A stretch of 64,000 bases of DNA from Roseiarcus sp963813195 (GTDB lineage: Bacteria > Pseudomonadota > Alphaproteobacteria > Rhizobiales > Beijerinckiaceae), in assembly GCA_963813195.1 (NCBI GenBank), contig CAWEYC010000012.1, positions 580,577 through 644,576 of the forward strand, in the 5' to 3' direction. The translations under genes and the position numbers were made by a program. Each line of letters opens with the position of its first letter. The first letter of the stretch is position 1. Under the pieces are notes generated by a model. The model ran no database searches, was not told where the DNA came from, and saw only the letters and a list, made by a program, of their open reading frames with translations. Positions 16,925 through 26,136 of this stretch are shown piece by piece.

Positions 16925-18224
16925 ATGCTCCTCCGGGGCTATTCCTATCAGCTCTATGAAATGGCCCATGCGGCCCTAGTGCCGGCGCGGGCGATGTCCG
17001 ACGCTGCGCATTTCGTTTTTCGTAGTCCGTTCAATCCTTTGTCTAACACCGCATTTGGCAAGAACGTCGCGGCCGGGGCTGAATTGTTCGAGCGAATGAC
17101 GCGACGCTACGGTAAGCCCGTGTTCGGTCTGGACAGCATCCAGGTCGACGGCGTCAAACACGAGGTGCTCGAGGAAATCGTCTGGACGCGGCCCTTCTGC
17201 AATTTGCTCCATTTCGTCCGCCCCTCCCTCGAGGGCCATGAGGCGCAGCCCAAATTGCTGATCGTCGCGCCGATGTCCGGCCATTATGCGACGCTGCCGC
17301 GCGGCACGGTGGAGGCGTTTCTGCCGACCCATCGCGTTTACGTGACCGATTGGACCGACGCGCGCATGGCGCCGATGGCGCTGGGCCGCTTCGATCTCGA
17401 CGACTATATCGATTATCTCAAGGAAATGCTGGAGCATTTGGGTCCCGGCGTCCATACGCTCGGCGTGTGCCAGCCCGCCGTGCCGTTGATCGCCGCCGTC
17501 GCCTTGATGGAGACCGCGGGTGATCCTAACACGCCGGCGTCGATGACCCTGATGGGCGGCCCGATCGACACGCGACGCAGCCCGACAGCCGTCAATGTGC
17601 TGGCGGAAAAGCGTGGCGTCGAATGGTTCCGCTCCAATTGTTCTGCAGACCGTGCCGTTCCCCTATCCCGGCTTCGGACGGAGCGTCTATCCCGGCTACC
17701 TCCAGCTCTCCGGCTTCATGGCGATGAATCTGGACCGCCACGTCAATGCGCATCTCGAGATGTTCAATCACCTCGTTTCCGGCGACGGCGATTTCCGCCG
17801 AGAAGCACCGTGAATTCTACGACGAATATCTGGCCGTCATGGACCTGACGGCGGAATATTACATGCAGACCATCGAAACGGTCTTCGTGCGCCAAAGCCT
17901 GCCGAAAGGTGAAATGACGCATCGGGTCGGCAAGGTCGACCTCGGCGCGATCCGCCGTTGCGGCTTGATGACGGTCGAGGGCGAGAAGGACGACATTTCC
18001 GGGGTCGGGCAGACCCAGGCGGCACAGGATTTGTGCGTGAATATCCCTTCGGAAATGAAGACCCACCACGGGGACAGACGGGTGTGGGGCATTACGGCGT
18101 CTTCAACGGCTCGCGCTTTCGCTCGCAGATCACGCCGCGCATCGTCGAGTTTCACGCTCGCATCGATGCGCTCGGGGGCAAGCCGAACGGGTCGGCCAAG
18201 GGCAAATCGAAGGCCCAGCACTGA
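16925..18224 (+). pseudogene. phaZ: Intracellular polyhydroxybutyrate depolymerase, three frameshifts
   Basis: Would hydrolyse stored PHB granules. The first 240 residues are in one frame (MLLRGYSYQLYEMAHAAL ... THRVYVTDWTDARM ... HTLGVCQPAVPLIAA, where GVCQPA is the lipase-box-like nucleophile motif with Cys). An extra T near 17641 moves the frame to TVPFPYPGFGRSVYPGYLQL, an extra T near 17797 moves it to AEKHREFYDEYLAVM, and a third shift near 18070 is needed to reach VGHYGVFNGSRFRSQITPRIV and the stop at 18222-18224. Restored length is about 430 residues, normal for the PHB_depolymerase_Z (DepA-like) family. Nearly full-length conservation suggests sequence errors or very recent loss. Confidence 0.8.
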
Positions 18225-18324
18225 TCGTCGACCGCGCCGCTTCGATCCGATTTACCTCATTTCCTTGACGCGAAGGACCGCATCGGTTCGACGGTGTATT
18301 CTGCCAGCGCCCCATAGAGGGCGG

Positions 18325-18861
18325 ATGCGGAGTTGTCGAGAGATGAGGGTCGGCCAGATCTTGTGTCGAGCGTTATGTGTGGGCGCGTTGGCGCTGTCCT
18401 TCGTCGGCGCGGCGGGCGCGCGCCCGATCGTTGTATTTCCGTCGCCCTATTCCGCGGGAACGATCGTAATCAGTCAGAGCGCGCGCAAATTGTTCCTGAT
18501 CGTCGACTTGCACACCGCGATCGCCTACCCCGTGGCTGTCGCCAAGCACGGCAAGGAGTGGAGCGGATACGCTCGCGTCGACGGCAAATATGTCGAGCCG
18601 GCCTGGTCGCCGCCCGATTCCGTGCGTCGGGATCATCCGGAATTGCCCGACTTGATCCCCGGCGGCTCGCCGCACAATCCGATGGGCGCCCGCGCCATCA
18701 CGCTCGACCGCGACGAGGTCGCGATCCACGGGACCACCGCGGCGATGCGCGCCTCCGTCGGCACGGCGGCGTCCTATGGCTGCATCCGCATGTATAACGA
18801 GGACGTGATCGATCTCTACGATCGCGTGAGCGTCGGCGCTCCGGTCGTGATGACGCGGTGA
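18325..18861 (+). CDS. L,D-transpeptidase (YkuD domain)
   Basis: Periplasmic enzyme that forms 3-3 cross-links in peptidoglycan or anchors proteins to it. The product is 172-178 residues: signal peptide (ILCRALCVGALALSFVGAAGA), a compact YkuD domain with ARKLFLIVD, the substrate His motif IHGTTAAM and the catalytic Cys in SYGCIRMYNEDVIDLYDRV. This is the small single-domain form. Two in-frame ATGs compete, 18325 (GAGG four bases upstream) and 18343; I give the longer one. It ends six bases before the convergent SdhAF4-like gene. It stays intact in a stretch where its neighbours are frameshifted. Confidence 0.9.
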   Translation: MRSCREMRVGQILCRALCVGALALSFVGAAGARPIVVFPSPYSAGTIVISQSARKLFLIVDLHTAIAYPVAVAKHGKEWSGYARVDGKYVEPAWSPPDSVRRDHPELPDLIPGGSPHNPMGARAITLDRDEVAIHGTTAAMRASVGTAASYGCIRMYNEDVIDLYDRVSVGAPVVMTR

Positions 18862-18867
18862 GGAGAC

Positions 18868-19095
18868 TCAGAAATCGGAGGCGATGCCTTTGACTTCCCA
18901 ATCGCCGTAGCGGGCCGGGTCCAGCCCGCCGCGGCCATTGAACTCGCGCGAGGCCCGCGTCGCTTCCCGCGAACGGCGTCCCTCGGCCTCGGCCAGGGCG
19001 CGCTTCGCAGCGTCCGCTCGGTTGCGGCTCGCGGCCTTCGCCGCGCCGTCTTCACTTTCAGCTTCGGCCGTGGGGCCAGAATTCTTCGCCGCCAT
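18868..19095 (-). CDS. DUF1674 protein, succinate dehydrogenase assembly factor 4 type
   Basis: Small cytosolic protein (75 residues) with an Ala/Arg-rich charged N-terminus and the invariant C-terminal signature GGLDPARYGDWEVKGIASDF. That signature defines DUF1674/SDHAF4, which in mitochondria helps mature the flavinylated SdhA subunit; the bacterial role is inferred from the family. The ATG at 19095 has AAGGA upstream; a GTG two codons earlier is less likely. Its place before rsmB and purH is common in Hyphomicrobiales. Confidence 0.85.
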   Translation of the reverse strand: MAAKNSGPTAEAESEDGAAKAASRNRADAAKRALAEAEGRRSREATRASREFNGRGGLDPARYGDWEVKGIASDF

Positions 19096-19232
19096 GGGCA
19101 CATCCTTTCGTCACAGCGCCAACCTATATCGGGAGCGTGGCGCGGCAAAGGTCGGGCCCCTCCAGCGCGGCACAAGGGAGTTTCGCGCTATAATCACCCA
19201 TTGTGGGCGGCGAGATTCGGTAAGGGCGGACA

Positions 19233-20611
19233 TTGAAGCCAAACAGACCAAACGGCTTCGGCGCGCGGGGATCCCGGCGCCCTCCGCCAACGCAGGAAAT
19301 GGCTCCCGGACTAGCCGCTCGATTGGCGGCCGCGCAGGGGATCGCCGAGGTGCTGACTTTCGCGCGCCCGCTGGAGGAGCGCGCCGGCGCAGGCGAATTC
19401 GAGGCCCGGTCCGCCGCGCTCGACGCCCGCGATCGCGCCTTGGCGCGTTCGATCGCGACCGTTTCGCTGCGGCGATTAGGCACGATCCGAAAGGCGCTCG
19501 GTCGTTTTCTCGAAAGGGCCTGCCCAAAAAGGCCGGCGCGTTGGAATGGATCCTGATCGCGGCGGCGGCGCAACTGCTGTTTCTCGATATCCCTGATCAC
19601 GCCGCGGTCGATCTGGCGGTTCACGCGACGCGGCTCGACTCCGGCGCCGCGCCGTTCGCCGCGCTGGTCAACGCCGTTCTGCGCAATCTGGCGCGCGCCA
19701 AGGACGAGGTCCTCGCGAGCTCCGACCCGCTCGACGACGACACCCCGCATTGGCTCGCCGCGCGTTGGCGCGCGACTTACGGCGAGACGACGGCGCGGGC
19801 GATCGCGCGCGCCCATCGCGACGAGCCGACGCTCGACATCAGCGTCAAGAGCGATGCCGAGGATTGGGCGCGCCGACTTAACGGCGTCGTCCTCCCCACG
19901 GGATCCGTGCGGCTGGTGACCCACGCGCCGGTCGCCGAATTGGACGGCTATGGGGACGGCGAATGGTGGGTCCAGGACGCCGCCGCCGCCTTGCCGGCGC
20001 GGCTGCTCGGGGCTGGGGCGGGCATGCGCGCCGTAGATCTCTGCGCCGCCCCTGGCGGCAAGAGCGCCGAATTGGCGATCACAGGCGCCAATGTAACCGC
20101 CGTCGATCGCTCAGCCGAGCGACTGAAGCGTCTCGCCGCGAATTTCGAGCGCCTGCGCCTCCATGCCGAGGTCGTCGTGTCGAACGCCCTCACGATCGAG
20201 GCGGCGCCGTTCGACGCGACGCTGCTCGATGCGCCCTGCACGGCGACGGGGACGATCCGCCGCCACCCCGACGTCGCCTGGACCAAGCGTCAGGGCGATC
20301 TGCCGGCCCTCGTCGAATTGCAAGGGCGTCTGCTCGACAAGGCGATTGCGCTGACCAGGCCGGGCGGACGCATCGTCTATTGCACGTGCTCGCTGGAGCC
20401 GGAGGAGGGCGAAGGCCAGATAGCCTCGCTCTTGCGCCGCAACCCGGACGTCCGGCGCATTCCGATCGAGGCGGCGGAAATCGGCGGACTCGACGAATGC
20501 GTCAACGCTGCGGGCGAATTGCGCACGCTGCCCTGCCACCTGCAGGGAACGGTCCCGCGCCTCTCCGGTCTCGACGGCTTCTTCGCCGCCCGCTTGCAAA
20601 GGCGGCCGTGA
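19233..20611 (+). pseudogene. rsmB: 16S rRNA (cytosine-C5) methyltransferase RsmB, one frameshift
   Basis: Methylates a cytosine in 16S rRNA. An N-terminal NusB-like domain (about residues 20-150) precedes a Rossmann methyltransferase domain with the SAM motif DLCAAPGGKSAELA, the motif IV Cys in LLDAPCTATGTIRRHPD and the catalytic motif VI Cys in VYCTCSLEPEEGEGQ. The start at 19233 (MKPNRPNGFGARG) is in a different frame from 19517 onward: one base is missing in the run where GAAAAGGGCCTG is expected (CGAAAGGGCCTG is present), after which LPKKAGALEWIL continues to the stop. Apart from that single deletion the gene is complete (about 459 residues), so a sequencing error is quite possible. Confidence 0.85.
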
Positions 20612-20701
20612 AGGGCGGGCTGCGCAGGGCGAGTTTCGATCGCGGCCAAACCATGATAAGGCGCGCCGGCGTTTTGCCTCGAACCTAGCGAGCCCCCTGG
20701 T

Positions 20702-22308
20702 ATGGCCATCGATCGACTTGCGCCTGTCGGCCGCGCGCTGATTTCCGTGTCCGACAAGTCCGGATTGACCGAACTGGGACACGCACTCGCGGCTGGAAAC
20801 GTCGAGATCGTTTCCACCGGCGGCACCGCCAAGGCGCTGCGCGACAGCCGGCCTTACCGTCACCGACGTGTCGCGACGTCACCAACTTTCCGGAAATGAT
20901 GGATGGCCGGGTGAAGACGCTGCATCCCATGTGCATGGCGGGCTGCTGTCGCTGCGCGACAAGCCCGACACATGCCGCCGCCGATGATCGAGCACGGCAT
21001 CGACGGCATCGATCTTCTGGTGTGCAATCTTTATCCCTTCGAGGCCACGGTGGCGCGCGGCGCCGATTTCGAGACCACCATCGAGAATATCGATATCGGC
21101 GGCCCGGCCATGACCCGCGTCGGCGGCCAAGAACCATGACTGGGTGACGGTGGTGGTGGATGTCGAGGATTATCAGCGCCGTGCTGGATGAAATGGCGCC
21201 CATGGCGGCGCGACCAGCTTTGAGCTTGCGGCGCGAAGCTGGCGCAGCGCGCTTTCGCCCGCACCGCGGCCTACGACGCCGCGTCTCCAACTGGTTCGCC
21301 GGCGAGCTGAAAAGGACGGCGACAAGGAACCGCCGCGCCGCCGCGCGTTCGGCGGAGCTGGCGCCAGCGCTGCGCTATGGCGAGAACCCGCACCAGGAGC
21401 GCCGCCTTCTATCTCGGGCCGGCTCGTCGCGCCCCGGCGTCGCGACCATCACGCCAGCTGCAGGGCAAGGAGCTCTCCTACAACAACATCAACGACACCG
21501 ACGCCGCCTATGAACTGGTGGCGGAGTTCGATCCGAACGCGCCGGCCGCGCCATCATCAAGCATGCCAACCCTTGCGGCGTGGCCTGGGCGGGAGCCTGA
21601 AGGAGGCCTATCGAGCGGCGCTGGCCTGCGACCCCGCACCGCCTTTGGCGGCGTCATCGCCTTCAACCGCCGGCTCGACGCCGAGGCGGCGCGCAAAATC
21701 GTCGAAATCTTCACCGAAGTGATCATCGCGCCGGACGCGGACCCCGAGGCGCTGGCCATCGTCGCCGCCAAGAAGAACCTGCGCCTGCTGATCGCGGGCG
21801 CGCTGCCCGATCCGCTGGCGCCGACACTGACCGTTCGTTCCGTGGCGGGCGGCTTCCTGGTGCAGACCCGCGACAATGGGGTTCTCGACGAGGCGGCGTT
21901 GAAGGTCGTCACCAAGCGCGCTCCGAGCGAGGCCGAAATCGCTGACATGCTGCTGGCCTTCACCATCGGCAAGCACGTCAAGTCCAACGCCATCGTCTAT
22001 GTGAAGGACGGCTCGACCGTCGGCATCGGCGCGGGCCAGATGTCGCGGGTCGATTCGTCGCGCATCGCCGCCCTCAAGGCCAAGGACGCCGCGCGCGCCG
22101 CTGGCCTGGGCGAGCCGCGCACGGTGGGCTCGTCGGCCGCCTCGGACGCGTTCTTTCCTTTCGCCGACGGCTCGTGGCGGTGGTCGAAGCGGGCGCCACC
22201 GCGGTGATCCAGCCCGGCGGATCGCTGAACGACGCCGAAGTGATCGACGCGGCGGACGAGGCCGGACTGGCGATGGTGTTTACCGGCATGCGCCATTTCC
22301 GGCACTGA
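20702..22308 (+). pseudogene. purH: Bifunctional AICAR transformylase/IMP cyclohydrolase PurH, many frameshifts
   Basis: Catalyses the last two steps of IMP synthesis. Both domains can be followed: MGS-like cyclohydrolase (RALISVSDKSGLTELG, STGGTAKALRD, then FPEMMDGRVKTLHP and LLVCNLYPFEATVARG in shifted frames) and the transformylase (LQGKELSYNNINDTDAAYELV, TAFGGVIAFNRRLDAEAARKIVE, SNAIVYVKDGSTVGIGAGQMSR, FFPFADG). At least six small indels lie between 20850 and 22190. The second half from about 21640 to 22170 is clean. Because de novo purine synthesis is nearly always kept, I suspect base-calling or assembly errors, or a second intact copy elsewhere, rather than true loss. It lies 90 bases after rsmB on the same strand. 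Confidence 0.85.
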
Positions 22309-22846
22309 GGGCGGCGGCGTTACGGACACTCGGCGCGGAAGGCGCGGCGTCAAGCCTCGTCAAGTTTCGTCAAGCTATGTCAAGTCTTGTCAAGTTTCGT
22401 CAAGGATTTCCAAGCCGACGTCCTGCCGAATTGAGCAAAATCAAGACGTTGCAATGCGTCAAGGGCGGAATTGGCGATACGTCAAGGGCGGCAGCGCCGT
22501 GTAGCGAATTTTTGTCGCTTCGCGCTACCTCCTCATGCGCCTCTCGCAGGGGCCCGCCTCGTCGCGGGATTCCCGCGTTGCGCGCCCAAGGCGCGGGAAG
22601 TTGGGCATGGTACGAACGCCTGCATGAGGGCGCGTACTCCTCTCGCTCGCGACGGTCTCTGCCGCGTGAATGGAATTACCGAAGAGAAAAGCTACCACAA
22701 TTTCTGATCAACAGAAAGACAATGCTGCCGCGACCCTTGCGCGTCGAATGGACGCTATCCATCGCGCCGCGTGTCCAACCAAGAAATTCTGCGCGGCGAC
22801 TTTTCAGGTGCGACAACTGGCAGGTTTTGGACGAGAACTGCGCTTG
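22309..22846. other. Non-coding stretch between purH and the toxin-antitoxin pair
   Basis: About 540 bases without a gene I can support. Its first part holds the phased CAAG array (22349-22416), with further GTCAAG copies at 22459 and 22481. Several Arg/Ser-rich open frames cross it, but none has a convincing start or composition. Confidence 0.5.
22349..22416 (+). repeat. CAAG array with an exact 10-base period
   Basis: GTCAAG starts at 22349, 22359, 22369, 22379, 22389 and 22399, followed by TCCAAG at 22409. The four bases between copies vary (CCTC, TTTC, CTAT, TCTT, TTTC, GATT). The period is not a multiple of three, so it is not a coding repeat. A related array is at 31317-31384. Confidence 0.9.
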
Positions 22847-23224
22847 TTAGTCCGCGCCACGATGCTGGCCGATCGGTAGATCGAGCTTGATTTTCTCGTA
22901 GGGTACGCGCGGCTTTACGGCGCCGCCCTCGCCCCGGAGGAGTTCGACCAGGCCGAAGCGTTGCATGCTTTTCAGGGTGCGCGACAGATTGGGCTTCGCC
23001 CGGCCCGATAAGGCTTCCAACTCGGCGAGCGAATTCGGCCGCTGTTCAACGATGAGATCGAGCAGCAGGCGATTTCTGTCGGACAAGACGCGGGCGAGGC
23101 TTTCGATCGATGTGAGCCAAAGCTTGGGTTCATCGGGTCCGAGTTTCAACTCGCCCCGTGCGACCGCCATCGTACGCGACTTCATGTCCGCCATGGACGC
23201 GATGCCAATTCGTAGGGTCTTCAT
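22847..23224 (-). CDS. Antitoxin-like HTH protein (HVO_A0114/TumA type)
   Basis: A 125-residue winged-helix protein. The central part reads as a MarR-like helix-turn-helix (LLLDLIVEQRPNSLAELEALSGRAKPNLSRTLKSMQRFGLVEL), followed by a basic tail (AVKPRVPYEKIKLDL). This architecture belongs to the HVO_A0114-like DNA-binding proteins that accompany TumE (DUF6516) toxins. It overlaps the preceding toxin-like gene by four bases (ATGA), so the toxin is made first and the antitoxin by coupling. It probably neutralises the toxin and binds the palindrome near its promoter. The function is inferred from the pairing. Confidence 0.75.
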   Translation of the reverse strand: MKTLRIGIASMADMKSRTMAVARGELKLGPDEPKLWLTSIESLARVLSDRNRLLLDLIVEQRPNSLAELEALSGRAKPNLSRTLKSMQRFGLVELLRGEGGAVKPRVPYEKIKLDLPIGQHRGAD

Positions 23225-23613
23225 GCGCTCACCCCTTTCTCGCGCAACACCGTGTCCACGTCGTCCCAGAAATCCTGCATCAGCGTCGCCGCGTCGCGAA
23301 AGGCATAAGGTATTGTCCGGCCGCGCAAGTGGCGATGATCGTGGGTCGCGCTTGCGCGACGGCCCGGACGGGTTCCCGCGCTAATGGCATGGGCATTGTC
23401 GTAGCCCACCAGACGGTCGCCGTTCCTCCCATGTAGTGTCAGAGAATAGCTGATCCCCTGCGGCCGCTCCGGCGAGGGAGCGACTTGCCTGACGACCATC
23501 TTGACCCAATGGGAACCGTTCGGGTCGACGACGAGAACGACGCCATCGAGCGAGAGCGGAGCGTCCAAACCCGAATCGCGCCGCGTTCTCGCCATCAACG
23601 GATACGTTATCAC
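23221..23613 (-). CDS. TumE-family (DUF6516) toxin-like protein
   Basis: A 124-130 residue protein that matches the TumE/DUF6516 pattern: a beta-rich N-terminal part (LDGVVLVVDPNGSHWVKMVVRQV), the GYDNAHA motif, a DHRHLRGRTIPYAF block and a final helix (LMQDFWDDVDTVL). Members are annotated as toxins of two-gene modules with a winged-helix partner; the biochemical activity is not established to my knowledge. The start is either GTG 23613, which lies inside the palindrome, or ATG 23595; neither has a good Shine-Dalgarno, so the message may be close to leaderless. The partner gene overlaps its end. Confidence 0.72.
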   Translation of the reverse strand: MITYPLMARTRRDSGLDAPLSLDGVVLVVDPNGSHWVKMVVRQVAPSPERPQGISYSLTLHGRNGDRLVGYDNAHAISAGTRPGRRASATHDHRHLRGRTIPYAFRDAATLMQDFWDDVDTVLREKGVSA

Positions 23614-23624
23614 CAGATGATAAC
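23606..23624. promoter_or_regulatory. Palindrome at the toxin-antitoxin start, probable operator
   Basis: GTTATCA (23606-23612) and TGATAAC (23618-23624) form a perfect seven-base inverted repeat around five bases, spanning the GTG start of the toxin-like gene. Position and symmetry suit autoregulation by the winged-helix partner. Confidence 0.6.
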
Positions 23625-23776
23625 ACCGTCAAGCAGCTCGACTTGGGCCAGTCGACCTTTCATGGGTGCGCGCCGCAGTCGGGAAGCGCACTATGGTCGT
23701 CGCGTCCCTCGGCGATGACCGTGGATAGGGTGATCGGCGAGCTCTAGCGTGCCGCCCAGTGCACAAAGCGGGTGGG

Positions 23777-23818
23777 TTGACAAGTTCAGATATCTCTGTC
23801 ACATAGAGTTATCTGAAC
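23777..23818 (+). promoter_or_regulatory. Promoter with an overlapping long palindrome upstream of the membrane operon
   Basis: A consensus -35 hexamer TTGACA stands at 23777-23782. Overlapping it, GTTCAGATA (23784-23792) is matched perfectly by TATCTGAAC (23810-23818) across 17 bases. CACATA, 17 bases after the -35, is a candidate -10. The first gene starts 14 bases after the palindrome. The layout suits repression, possibly by the winged-helix protein encoded last in the operon. Confidence 0.6.
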
Positions 23819-23831
23819 CAAGGCCATTCCG

Positions 23832-24809
23832 ATGCCCCTCGCCAGCCTGCCGCAATTCCTGCTTTGGCCCCTGGCGCTCGTCGGCGTCGTCGCGCTTGGG
23901 CTCGGCGCCATGCTTGCGGCGCCCCTAAGCCAGCCGCCGGCGCTTGCCTCGATCCATTCCGGCGCGATGGCGATCGACGAAGAGGGCAAGCCGGAGCTCA
24001 GCCGCTTTCAGGCGCGCGACGGCACCTGGCTCGCCTATCGGCTCTATCCAGCCGCGCACGACGAGACCGATCGGCTCGCGATTCTCGCGCATGGTTCGTC
24101 GGCCTCTTCCGATGAGATGAACGCGGTCGCCAAGGCGCTCGCCGCGAGGGGCGTCGCGGCGGTTGCAATCGACGCGCGCGGCCATGGCGCCTCGGGCATG
24201 CGCGGCGACATCGCTTATGTCGGCCAACTCGACGACGATCTCGCCGATCTCATCGCGCATCTGCGCCCGGCCTATCCCAAGGCGAAGCTGGCGCTGATCG
24301 GCCATTCCTCCGGCGGCGGCTTCGTGCTGCGCATCGCCGCCGGGCCGCTCGGCGCTTCGTTCGACAAGTTCGTGCTGCTCGCGCCCTACCTCGGCTATTC
24401 CGCGCCGACCAATCGACCCTCGGAAGGGCCGGGGCGCTGGGCGGCGCCCGACATGCCTCGCATCGTCGCGATCATGATGCTGCGACGCGTGGGAATCGAC
24501 TGGCCGCAATCGCTCCCCGTCATCGCTTTCGCCAGCGCGCCGGAGGCGGCAATGTTCGTGACCTCGCGCTATTCCTACCGTCTGCTCGCCAATTACGGGC
24601 CGCCGCCGGATTGGAAGGGCGCCTTGCAGGCGGCGGCGAGCCGGATCGAATTGATCGCCGGCGAAAAGGATGAACTGATGGACGCGCCGGCCTACCGAAA
24701 CGCCGTTGCGCCGCTCGGCGTCCGCGTGACGCTGTTGCCCGGCGTCGATCACATGGGCGTCGTGCACGAACCCGCCGCGCTGGCGGCGATCGTAGCGGCG
24801 GCGAAATAG
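23832..24809 (+). CDS. Membrane-anchored alpha/beta hydrolase (lysophospholipase-like)
   Basis: A 325-residue serine hydrolase. One N-terminal TM or uncleaved signal (LPQFLLWPLALVGVVALGLGAML) precedes the hydrolase fold. Motifs are an oxyanion-side HGSSASSDEM, an AIDARGHGAS strand, the nucleophile elbow GHSSGGG, a likely acid (AGEKDELMD) and the catalytic His (GVDHMGVVHE). It resembles monoacylglycerol lipase/lysophospholipase types. It is first in a plus-strand run of five genes spaced 37-54 bases or less, mostly membrane proteins, behind a promoter-operator. The lipid substrate is inferred only from family. Confidence 0.85.
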   Translation: MPLASLPQFLLWPLALVGVVALGLGAMLAAPLSQPPALASIHSGAMAIDEEGKPELSRFQARDGTWLAYRLYPAAHDETDRLAILAHGSSASSDEMNAVAKALAARGVAAVAIDARGHGASGMRGDIAYVGQLDDDLADLIAHLRPAYPKAKLALIGHSSGGGFVLRIAAGPLGASFDKFVLLAPYLGYSAPTNRPSEGPGRWAAPDMPRIVAIMMLRRVGIDWPQSLPVIAFASAPEAAMFVTSRYSYRLLANYGPPPDWKGALQAAASRIELIAGEKDELMDAPAYRNAVAPLGVRVTLLPGVDHMGVVHEPAALAAIVAAAK

Positions 24810-24846
24810 GCGTAGCGCCTTCGAAGACGACAAAGGAGCGCCATCG

Positions 24847-25425
24847 ATGCTGGTTTTTGCAATCCTCTCTCACACCCCGTCCTGGGTCTGGGTTCTGCTC
24901 GCGTTTCTTGTCTATCGCGGCGTCATCGCGATGCGGCCGCGCGACGTCTCCCCGAGCCGCAGCCTGATCATTCCCGTCATTTTCTTCTGCTGGGGAGGCG
25001 CTGGCCTGCTCGCCGCGACGGATAGCCTGGCGCTGAATGCCGAGCTGTTCCTGGGCGCGCTGCTGATCGGCCTGGCGATTGGACGGGCGCCGGCGTCGCT
25101 TTCGCCCGCGCCGCGCCTTTCGCGCGCGACGGGATTGCTGGCGATGCCGGGATCGCCGGTGACGCTGGTTCTCATCTGCGCCGCCTTCGCGGCGAAATAT
25201 GCGGGCAACGTCGTCTTGGCGCTCACTCCGGATGTGGTGGCCCACGCGGAATTGTCGAGCTTGATGGCCGCCGTGGGCGGCCTGTTTGCCGGCGTGTTTT
25301 GGGGCCGGACGCTTGGCCAGTTCCAACGCGCCTTGCAAGCCGGCGGACAGCCCTTCACGCTCGCGAATCTCACGGATTTGGTTTTGGCCCGCACCGGCAA
25401 AACCGCGCCCGGCGCCGTTTCGTAA
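24847..25425 (+). CDS. Membrane protein, DUF6622-like
   Basis: A 192-residue integral membrane protein with five or six TM segments: VWVLLAFLVYRGVIAM, IIPVIFFCWGGAGLLAA, ELFLGALLIGLAIG, VTLVLICAAFAAKYAGN and LMAAVGGLFAGVFWG. The start PSWVWVLLAFLVYRG with its RD/RPR loop matches small proteins grouped as DUF6622, whose function is unknown. It follows the hydrolase by 37 bases and precedes the YciB-like gene by 53 bases. It is probably part of the same transcript. Confidence 0.7.
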   Translation: MLVFAILSHTPSWVWVLLAFLVYRGVIAMRPRDVSPSRSLIIPVIFFCWGGAGLLAATDSLALNAELFLGALLIGLAIGRAPASLSPAPRLSRATGLLAMPGSPVTLVLICAAFAAKYAGNVVLALTPDVVAHAELSSLMAAVGGLFAGVFWGRTLGQFQRALQAGGQPFTLANLTDLVLARTGKTAPGAVS

Positions 25426-25478
25426 GAAGCCAGCCGCGACGCGACGGGCGGCATCGATAGCGTGATAAGGAATGGACA

Positions 25479-26117
25479 ATGGCCAGAGTGATCGCCGTCG
25501 CGCGCTTCGTCGCGCTCGAATTCGGCCCGCTCGCCGCGTTCTGGATCCTTTCGCTGACGCTCGGCGTCAAGGCGGCGATCGTCGGCTCGATAGCCGTCAT
25601 CGTGGTCGACGCCATCTGGCGCAGCCTGCGGCGGTTTGCTTTCACCCGGCTCTATCTCCTGACCAGCGGCCTGACCTTGGTGTTCGGCGCGGTCGATCTC
25701 ATGTCGGCCCAGCCTTTCATGCTCAAATACGAAGCGGCGATCACCAATGTCGCGACCGGCGTCGCCTTCGCCATCGGCGCTTTCGGGACGAAGCCTCTCA
25801 TCCAAGAGGTCGCGGAGCAGAGGGCCGGCACGCCGTTCCCGGACGCGCCCGACGTCAGACGCTTCTTCCAGATCTTCACCCTTTTCTGGGCCGTCTATTT
25901 CTTCGCCAAGGCCTTGCTCTATTGCTGGCTGGCCTGGACCCTGCCGATCATGCAGGCGATGGCGTTGCGATCGATCCTCGGCGGCGTCAGCCTTGGCGTG
26001 ATGATCGCGCTCAGCATGACGCAGGGGCGGCGGATGTTCTTTCTCTGCCGCTGGCTCGGCCTCCTCCCAGCCCCGGCGGGGAGCGAGCGGGGAAAGCCGC
26101 TCGTCGCGCCGCAGTGA
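25479..26117 (+). CDS. Septation protein A (YciB/IspZ)-like membrane protein
   Basis: A 212-residue inner-membrane protein with five or six TM segments. The N-terminus (FVALEFGPLAAFWILSL) and the FTRLYLLTSGLTLVFGAVDL / FQIFTLFWAVYFFAKALLY pattern resemble the YciB/IspZ family, linked in enterobacteria to envelope synthesis at division and to multidrug phenotypes. The match is by pattern and not close enough to assign ispZ. Third gene of the operon. Confidence 0.65.
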   Translation: MARVIAVARFVALEFGPLAAFWILSLTLGVKAAIVGSIAVIVVDAIWRSLRRFAFTRLYLLTSGLTLVFGAVDLMSAQPFMLKYEAAITNVATGVAFAIGAFGTKPLIQEVAEQRAGTPFPDAPDVRRFFQIFTLFWAVYFFAKALLYCWLAWTLPIMQAMALRSILGGVSLGVMIALSMTQGRRMFFLCRWLGLLPAPAGSERGKPLVAPQ

Positions 26118-26136
26118 CGAGAGGTCCGAGGCGGAT

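Noticed and set aside
22349..22416. CRISPR array
   Set aside because: Units are 10 bases long with four-base spacers, far shorter than CRISPR repeats, and no cas genes are present.
22377..22850. A 157-codon frame across the CAAG array
   Set aside because: The repeat period of 10 is not a codon multiple, the frame has no Shine-Dalgarno and the composition is not protein-like.
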